Both the position numbers and the translations under genes were made by a program. A stretch of 64,000 nucleotides of DNA from Nevskiaceae bacterium. GTDB lineage: Bacteria > Pseudomonadota > Gammaproteobacteria > Nevskiales > Nevskiaceae. Location: positions 19,700 through 83,699 of the forward strand of contig SCVA01000052.1 of assembly GCA_004297005.1 (NCBI GenBank), given 5' to 3'. Position 1 is the stretch's first letter, and each line of letters opens with the position of its first letter. The notes under the pieces are model-generated. The model worked only from the letters and a program-made list of their open reading frames with translations, was not told the DNA's origin and ran no database searches. Of this stretch, positions 59,613-64,000 are shown piece by piece.

Positions 59613-60338
59613 GTGACCTCGCTGACCCTGGCCGGGCTGCTGCTACTTTTACTCCTACCGCTGGCGGCCGGTCTGGGCTGGTGGCTGGCGCGGCGCGGTG
59701 TGCAGCCTGCCTCCTCTGCCGAGGCAGGTTCATCTCCGGCGCCTCGGGTCGAGGAGATTTCCGCCGATCGAGAACGGGAGCGCATCTACAAGGATCTCCA
59801 CGACGATCTCGGCGCCAAGCTGCTCCAGTTGGTGCACGGCGCCGAAAATCCGCAACAGGCCGATCTGGCGCGCGCCGTGCTGCAGGATCTGCGCGACGTG
59901 GTGTCGCGTTCGCGTCGGCCGCCGGCACCCTTGCTGCAGTTGCTCGGGGAGATCGAGGTGGAGGTGCGCCAGCGTCTCGCCGCCACCGGCGCCGAGCTGG
60001 TGTGGGATCAGGAGCCGGCCCTGCCGGAGGTGGCGCTGGACCAGGCTCAGACCCTGCACCTGATCCGCATCTGTCGCGAGGCGGTCAGCAATGCCCTGCG
60101 CCACGGCGAAGCGCGCTGGCTGCGGGTGCGTGTATTCCGCGTTGACCCCGAGCTGATGATCGAGATCACCGACGATGGCCAGTTCCGGCCGGCGCGGATT
60201 GGCGAAGGACGCGGCACCAGCGGCATGCGCGAGCGCGCCGCGGACCTTGGCGGTGATATCTGCTGGAACCAGGGCACCCTGGGTGGCACCAAGGTGATTC
60301 TGCGCGCCCGAGTATTCGCGACTGGACCTCTCGCTTGA
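59613..60338 (+). CDS. Short NarX-type sensor histidine kinase
   Basis: 241 aa from GTG 59613; the open frame extends to 59451 but that part overlaps the response regulator start and looks non-coding. One membrane helix lies at ~5-25 (LAGLLLLLLLPLAAGLGWWLA) with no periplasmic sensory domain. The HisKA_3 box RERIYKDLHDDLGAKLLQL has His63. HATPase: CREAVSNALRHG (N box), EITDDGQF (G1) and GTSGMRERAADLGGD (G2). The lack of an input domain suggests sensing at the membrane or through a partner. Partner: the divergent NarL-type regulator. Confidence 0.82.
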   Translation: MTSLTLAGLLLLLLLPLAAGLGWWLARRGVQPASSAEAGSSPAPRVEEISADRERERIYKDLHDDLGAKLLQLVHGAENPQQADLARAVLQDLRDVVSRSRRPPAPLLQLLGEIEVEVRQRLAATGAELVWDQEPALPEVALDQAQTLHLIRICREAVSNALRHGEARWLRVRVFRVDPELMIEITDDGQFRPARIGEGRGTSGMRERAADLGGDICWNQGTLGGTKVILRARVFATGPLA

Positions 60339-60407
60339 TCGGGCGATAGGCCTTGGCGCCGGGTCTCCCTATGGTTCGGTCGTTCATCCCGATGCCGGAG
60401 CCCTTCA

Positions 60408-61484
60408 ATGTTCCTGTTCAGAAAGTTGTTGCTGATCTCCCTGCTTGTGCCGGTCAGCGCGCTACACGCTCAGGAGGCGGCGGTCGGCGCCTCGGTTGCC
60501 GTTGAAGCGGCGGCGCCAGCAGTCCCCTTGGAGCCCTTGCCCGATCTCGACCCGGCCCAGTGGTTCGATGGCAAGTTCGGTGGCACTTTCGGTGCCAAGA
60601 CGGTCACCGCCTTGCCGAAGACCCGGCGCGTGGCCGTGGCGGGTTTCAAGGTGGTGTTCGTCACTCACAACGAGGCGCACGCAATGGTGCGGGCCAGCTA
60701 CCTCCCCGGACGGGATACCACCGGGGCCAAGGCCGCGATGATTGTCGATCTGGAGGGAGTCGACTCCGCCACCCTTCAGGCAATCACCGACGCTGCCTAT
60801 GCGCGCTTCGTCGAACAGCTCAAGACCGCCGGCCGGGAAGTGATTCCAACCTCGGAGATGGCCAGCTTCTTCGCGGAAGTGAAGTCCCAGCCCGCTCCGA
60901 TGGAGAGCAGCTTCGGCAACGCCAAAGGCCTGGTCTTCACCCCCACCGGCATGCCGCTGTGGTTTGGCGCGACGGATCCCTGGGGCAAGGGCGGGGGATT
61001 CGGCGGCGGCAACGATGTGCCGTTCGCCAAGCTGTCGGCGGCCCTGGGCGCGCCGATCACCATCGCGCCACTGATCGTGGTCGACTTCGCGCAGATGCAG
61101 TCCAGCGGCAACCGCAGCGGCCTGATCGCGCGCCGCGCCGAGGCCGGGACCACGCTGTCGATGAGCGTGCCCACCTTCAGCACCCGGCTCATACGCGCCG
61201 AGGAAGTGCGCGGCTGGGGTGTGTCTAAGGGCGACGACGGCGGTCTGGCGATGACCGGCCGGCTGGATACCGACATCGAGTTCGCCAGCCTGGTCGAGGT
61301 GCCCAAGGACGCCAGCCAGGGACTGACCAATGCCATCCGCTTCATCGGCGGGCTGGGGCCAAGCAACAAGAGTGTTCGCAAGGCCGTCACCACCAACGTT
61401 GCCTACCAGGCCGCGGCCGAGGCGGTGTTGACGCAGGCGACCGGGACTTTCGCGAAGTTGTTTGCTCTGTACCCCGCGCCCTGA
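60408..61484 (+). CDS. Secreted protein of unknown function
   Basis: 358 aa with a signal peptide FRKLLLISLLVPVSALHAQ and AHA cleavage region. The mature part starts with an Ala/Pro-rich stretch. Then VAVAGFKVVFVTHNEAHAMVRASYL, followed by MIVDLEGVDSATLQAITDAAYARFVEQLKTAG, GREVIPTSEMASFFA, a Gly-rich loop GKGGGFGGGN and NAIRFIGGLGPSNKSV near the end. I do not recognise the family. The VEQLKTAGREVIP pattern recalls curli-assembly CsgG-like or lipoprotein-like folds, where a protein is assembled from a mixed alpha/beta core, but this is weak. It ends at a bidirectional hairpin before astB. Confidence 0.6.
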   Translation: MFLFRKLLLISLLVPVSALHAQEAAVGASVAVEAAAPAVPLEPLPDLDPAQWFDGKFGGTFGAKTVTALPKTRRVAVAGFKVVFVTHNEAHAMVRASYLPGRDTTGAKAAMIVDLEGVDSATLQAITDAAYARFVEQLKTAGREVIPTSEMASFFAEVKSQPAPMESSFGNAKGLVFTPTGMPLWFGATDPWGKGGGFGGGNDVPFAKLSAALGAPITIAPLIVVDFAQMQSSGNRSGLIARRAEAGTTLSMSVPTFSTRLIRAEEVRGWGVSKGDDGGLAMTGRLDTDIEFASLVEVPKDASQGLTNAIRFIGGLGPSNKSVRKAVTTNVAYQAAAEAVLTQATGTFAKLFALYPAP

Positions 61485-61492
61485 GTCTCGTT

Positions 61493-61519
61493 CGCCTGCC
61501 CTCGTTTCGGGGGCAGGCG
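61493..61519. terminator. Hairpin between convergent genes
   Basis: CGCCTGCCC / GGGCAGGCG with a 9-nt loop, between the unknown secreted protein (+) and astB (-). No T-run is present, so termination is only suggested by position. Confidence 0.45.
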
Positions 61520-61525
61520 CCGACT

Positions 61526-62878
61526 TCAGCGCTGGAAGTCGTAGATCGAGCCCAGCCCCAGCAACTGGGTCAGGCGGTCGAGCGCCGTGCGGCATTCGTC
61601 GAGCAGGGCCGGGTCGGCGAGATCGGCCAGCACCAGACGGTCGCGGTAGTGCTGGCGCACCCAGGCTTCCAGGGCATCGGCGCGCTCCGGCGTGATCCAG
61701 CTGCCGGAGTTCACCGCCGCGCGCTCGGCTTCGGTCAGCACCACCCGCAGGCGCAGGCAGGCCGGGCCGCCGCCGTTGTGCATGGACTGGCGCAGGTCAA
61801 ACACTTTGACCGCGTTGATGGGGCAGGACTCGTCGGCGAGCAGACGCTGGATGCAGGCCCAGACCTTGGCGTTCTCCTGGCACTCCTGCGCGACGATCAG
61901 CGTGTGGCCTGCCGTGCCCGGCAGGCAGACCAGCTGCGAGTTGAACAAATAGCTCGATACCGCGTCGGCGACGCTGACGTCCTGGCTCGCCACTTCGACG
62001 AAGGCGGCCTGCGGCAGGCGGCTGCGAGTCCAGTCGCGCAGGGCGCGGCTGTCGACGAAGGCCTCTTCGTGAAAGAACAACAGCTCGCGGTTGCCGACCG
62101 CGATCACGTCGTTGTGGAACACGCCTTGGTCGATCACCTCCGGCCGCTGCTGCTGGTGATGTACGCGCGCCGGGTCCAGTCCGTGCAGGCGGGCGATGGC
62201 CTCGCAGGCGGCGCGGGTCTGGCGCGCCGGGTACTTCTGCGGCTTCGGTTCGGTCTCGCTGCCCTGGCCGTAGACGAACAGCTCCATCCCCGGCGCACCG
62301 TAGTCGGCGCAGAGGCGGGTGTGATTGGCCGCGCCCTCGTCGCCCATGGCCGGCGTCGCCGGCAGCGGCGCGTGGTGCGCGAAGTGGGTGCCGGGAGGAA
62401 AGCTGGCGGCCAGCGCGCGCGCGGTGGTCGCCGGTTCCAGCGAGCGGTGCAGATGGCTGGCGAGATTGGCCGGGGTGAAGTGGACCTTGCCATCGGCGGT
62501 GTCGGCGCTCGGCGACACCGTGGCGGCATTGGCCGTCCACATGCTGCTGGCACTGCTGGTGGCGGCGAGCAGGCCCGGTGCCTCGCGGGCGGCCTTGGCC
62601 AGCACCTCGCCATCCTTGCCGCTGAAGCCCAGGGCTTTCAGGGTGGGGATGTGCGGACGCTCCTGCGGAGGTAGCACGCCCTGCGGCAGGCCGAGCGCAG
62701 CCAGTGCGCGCATCTTCGCCAGCCCTTGCAGCGCGGCTTCGCGTGGATTGCTGGGCTTCTCGGCGTTCTTCGCCGAAGCGACGTTGCCGTGGGCGAGGCC
62801 GGCGTAGTTGTGGCTGGGGCCGACGAGGCCGTCGAAGTTGGCTTCGATGGCGGTGGGGGTGGTTGCTGGAAAGTTCAT
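61526..62878 (-). CDS. astB: N-succinylarginine dihydrolase
   Basis: 450 aa, typical family length. The N-terminus [23 protein letters not shown] is diagnostic for AstB. Other blocks: [58 protein letters not shown] and a C-terminal [13 protein letters not shown] with the catalytic Cys. The enzyme converts N2-succinylarginine to N2-succinylornithine, CO2 and ammonia in the arginine succinyltransferase pathway; cytosolic. The window also contains astC/argD (46039), but astA, astD and astE are absent, so the pathway is not clustered here. Confidence 0.96.
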   Translation of the reverse strand: MNFPATTPTAIEANFDGLVGPSHNYAGLAHGNVASAKNAEKPSNPREAALQGLAKMRALAALGLPQGVLPPQERPHIPTLKALGFSGKDGEVLAKAAREAPGLLAATSSASSMWTANAATVSPSADTADGKVHFTPANLASHLHRSLEPATTARALAASFPPGTHFAHHAPLPATPAMGDEGAANHTRLCADYGAPGMELFVYGQGSETEPKPQKYPARQTRAACEAIARLHGLDPARVHHQQQRPEVIDQGVFHNDVIAVGNRELLFFHEEAFVDSRALRDWTRSRLPQAAFVEVASQDVSVADAVSSYLFNSQLVCLPGTAGHTLIVAQECQENAKVWACIQRLLADESCPINAVKVFDLRQSMHNGGGPACLRLRVVLTEAERAAVNSGSWITPERADALEAWVRQHYRDRLVLADLADPALLDECRTALDRLTQLLGLGSIYDFQR

Positions 62879-62887
62879 CTGGGGATT

Positions 62888-62983
62888 ATTGCGGATTGCG
62901 GATCACGGATTGCGGATCGAGAAGCGAAGGCGAGCCGCAAGTGGCCGTTGAATCCGCAATCCGCAATTCGAGATCCGCAATTT
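62888..62983. repeat. Intergenic inverted repeat between astB and the oxidoreductase
   Basis: A perfect 16-bp inverted pair, ATTGCGGATTGCGGAT (62888-62903) and ATCCGCAATCCGCAAT (62952-62967), with additional GGATTGCGGATC / GATCCGCAATTT copies. Fills the gap between two minus-strand genes. It could form a long RNA hairpin. Confidence 0.7.
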
Positions 62984-64000
62984 CAGTAGACCTCCACCTC
63001 CAGGCCATTGAGCGCCGCATTGCCGGAGACCGCGTCCAGCGCGCGTTCGTCGGTCAGGTCGTTGACGCTCACTCCGGCGTGAGCCTGCGCCACGCCCAGG
63101 CGCACGCCCTCGCGGCCATGGCCCCAGCCGTGCGGCAGGCTGACCACGCCCGGCATCATCTCGCTGCTGGCCTGCACTTCCACACGGATCTCGCCGACCC
63201 GCGAGCGCACCCGTACCGGCGCGCCGTCGGCCAGGCCGCGCGCGGCGAGATCGCTGGGGTGCATCAGCAGTTGATGGCGCGGCTTGCCCTTCACCAGTCG
63301 CTCGGAGTTGTGCATCCAGGAATTGTTGCTGCGCAGGTGGCGGCGGCCGATCAGCCTGAGGCCGGTGCCAGGTTGCGCCTGCGCGGCCAGCCGCTGGAGG
63401 TCGGCCAGTACCTCGGGCACCGCGCAGCGGATGCGCTGGCCCTCGCTGCGCAGGCGCTCCGGCAGGCTGGGCCGCAAGGGGCCGAGATCGAGGCCGTGGG
63501 GATGCTCCTTGAGCAGCTTCAGCGACAGCGGCGGCAGGGCGCTGTCAGCCGCGCGCCTGCCGGCGCCATAGGGGCCGGATTGCAGGCCGAAGTCGATGAT
63601 CTGATCGGGGCGCGGGCCGGTCTGCGGCTTGTTGCCCAGCTTCGCCGCCAGGCGGCTGCCCAGCGCATTGAAGATCTCCCAGTCGTGGCGCGCATCGGCG
63701 GGCTTGTCGAACAGGGGCTGGTTGTAGCGGGTGCTGTTGCGCACCGCGAAGTGGTGGAAGATCAGGTCGTAGTGGTCGTGCTCCAGCGCGCAGGTCGGTG
63801 GCAGGATCACGTCGGCATGGCGGGTGGTTTCGTTGAGGTAGATGTCCACCGAAACCATGAACTCCAGCTGTGTGAAGGCGCGGTCGAGCTGAGCGCCGTT
63901 GGGGGTGGACAGCACCGGATTGCCGGCCACCGTCAGCAGCGCGCGAATCTGGCCCTCGCCGGGCGTGAGTATCTCCTCCGCGAGTGCTGCCACCGGCAGC
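62983..64000 (-). CDS. Molybdopterin oxidoreductase, C-terminal part (5' truncated by window)
   Basis: About 339 C-terminal residues; the frame is open to the window edge. It contains GNPVLSTPNGAQLDRAFTQLEFMVSVDIYLNETTRHADVILPP, the domain III/IV junction of the DMSO-reductase family, then a molydopterin-dinucleotide-binding domain: NNSWMHNSERLVKGKPRHQLLMHPSDLAARGL and VVSLPHGWGHG. This is the pattern of assimilatory or formate-dehydrogenase-like catalytic subunits. Cofactor-ligand residue and Fe-S cluster lie upstream, outside the window, so the substrate cannot be told. Confidence 0.88.
   Translation of the reverse strand, partial: LPVAALAEEILTPGEGQIRALLTVAGNPVLSTPNGAQLDRAFTQLEFMVSVDIYLNETTRHADVILPPTCALEHDHYDLIFHHFAVRNSTRYNQPLFDKPADARHDWEIFNALGSRLAAKLGNKPQTGPRPDQIIDFGLQSGPYGAGRRAADSALPPLSLKLLKEHPHGLDLGPLRPSLPERLRSEGQRIRCAVPEVLADLQRLAAQAQPGTGLRLIGRRHLRSNNSWMHNSERLVKGKPRHQLLMHPSDLAARGLADGAPVRVRSRVGEIRVEVQASSEMMPGVVSLPHGWGHGREGVRLGVAQAHAGVSVNDLTDERALDAVSGNAALNGLEVEVY

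Overview
The window is GC-rich throughout and reads as a chromosomal segment of a high-GC gammaproteobacterium. The ElaA and YnfA homologues, the ExeA/GspB pair, AstB and the PrkA-YeaH-SpoVR operon all point that way. A Nevskiales/Xanthomonadales-like or Chromatiales-like origin is plausible, but no rRNA or other phylogenetic marker is present to settle it. No integrase, transposase, phage module or CRISPR array was seen.

Layout. 1-486: 3' end of a patatin-like phospholipase. 632-4517: two predicted outer-membrane barrels and a lipoprotein hydrolase in an overlapping operon, followed by an acetoacetyl-CoA reductase (4522-5259) and an MFS transporter. 6725-6973: tRNA-Ala(GGC) and tRNA-Glu(TTC) with a good promoter and terminator. 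7165-15157: a TolC-type channel, a PqqD/pseudo-M50/HlyD fusion, a beta-propeller protein, a sulfotransferase-like protein and a PhoD phosphatase, all on + and closely packed. 15237-21420: a GIN-domain repeat protein on +, then TerB, SDR, esterase, CoA-transferase and hydrolase genes on -.

22425-40155 (minus strand) is the most interesting region, a secondary-lipid or polyketide locus. It holds a sulfatase-fold enzyme, a 2726-aa megasynthase (NMO-NMO-KS-AT-ACPx3-KR-hotdog), a 1622-aa synthase (KS-AT-DH-PPTase), an NPP-type phosphodiesterase, a hexapeptide acyltransferase and a free-standing acyl carrier protein. The domain set resembles PUFA/secondary-lipid synthases (Pfa family), with an enediyne-PKS-like C-terminal PPTase. 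The arrangement does not match a named pathway that I know. A 650-bp inverted-repeat element sits in the middle of the locus.

40548-45418 is the conserved spoVR-yeaH-prkA stress operon. 46039-47253 is astC/argD behind a leader with an intrinsic terminator. 47416-50415 carries a PhoD and a PhoX-like protein, followed by a 41-bp remnant of astC/argD. 50863-54687 looks like a zinc-acquisition operon (small Cys/His-containing secreted protein, porin-like protein, ZnuA-like, ZnuB-like). It lacks an ATPase gene and instead carries three tandem translationally coupled mini-ORFs between the binding protein and the permease. 54646-57481: ynfA, gspB and exeA. 57536-60338: ElaA-like acetyltransferase, a small barrel protein and a divergent NarL-type two-component pair. 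60408-64000: a secreted protein of unknown function, astB, and the 3' end of a molybdopterin oxidoreductase gene.

Two repeat families recur between genes. One is a GC-rich palindrome with several copies, one of which lies inside the signal-peptide coding region of the znuA-like gene. The other is a roughly 109-bp element with a hairpin that shows compensatory changes between its two copies. All calls rest on reading the sequence; no database search was run.
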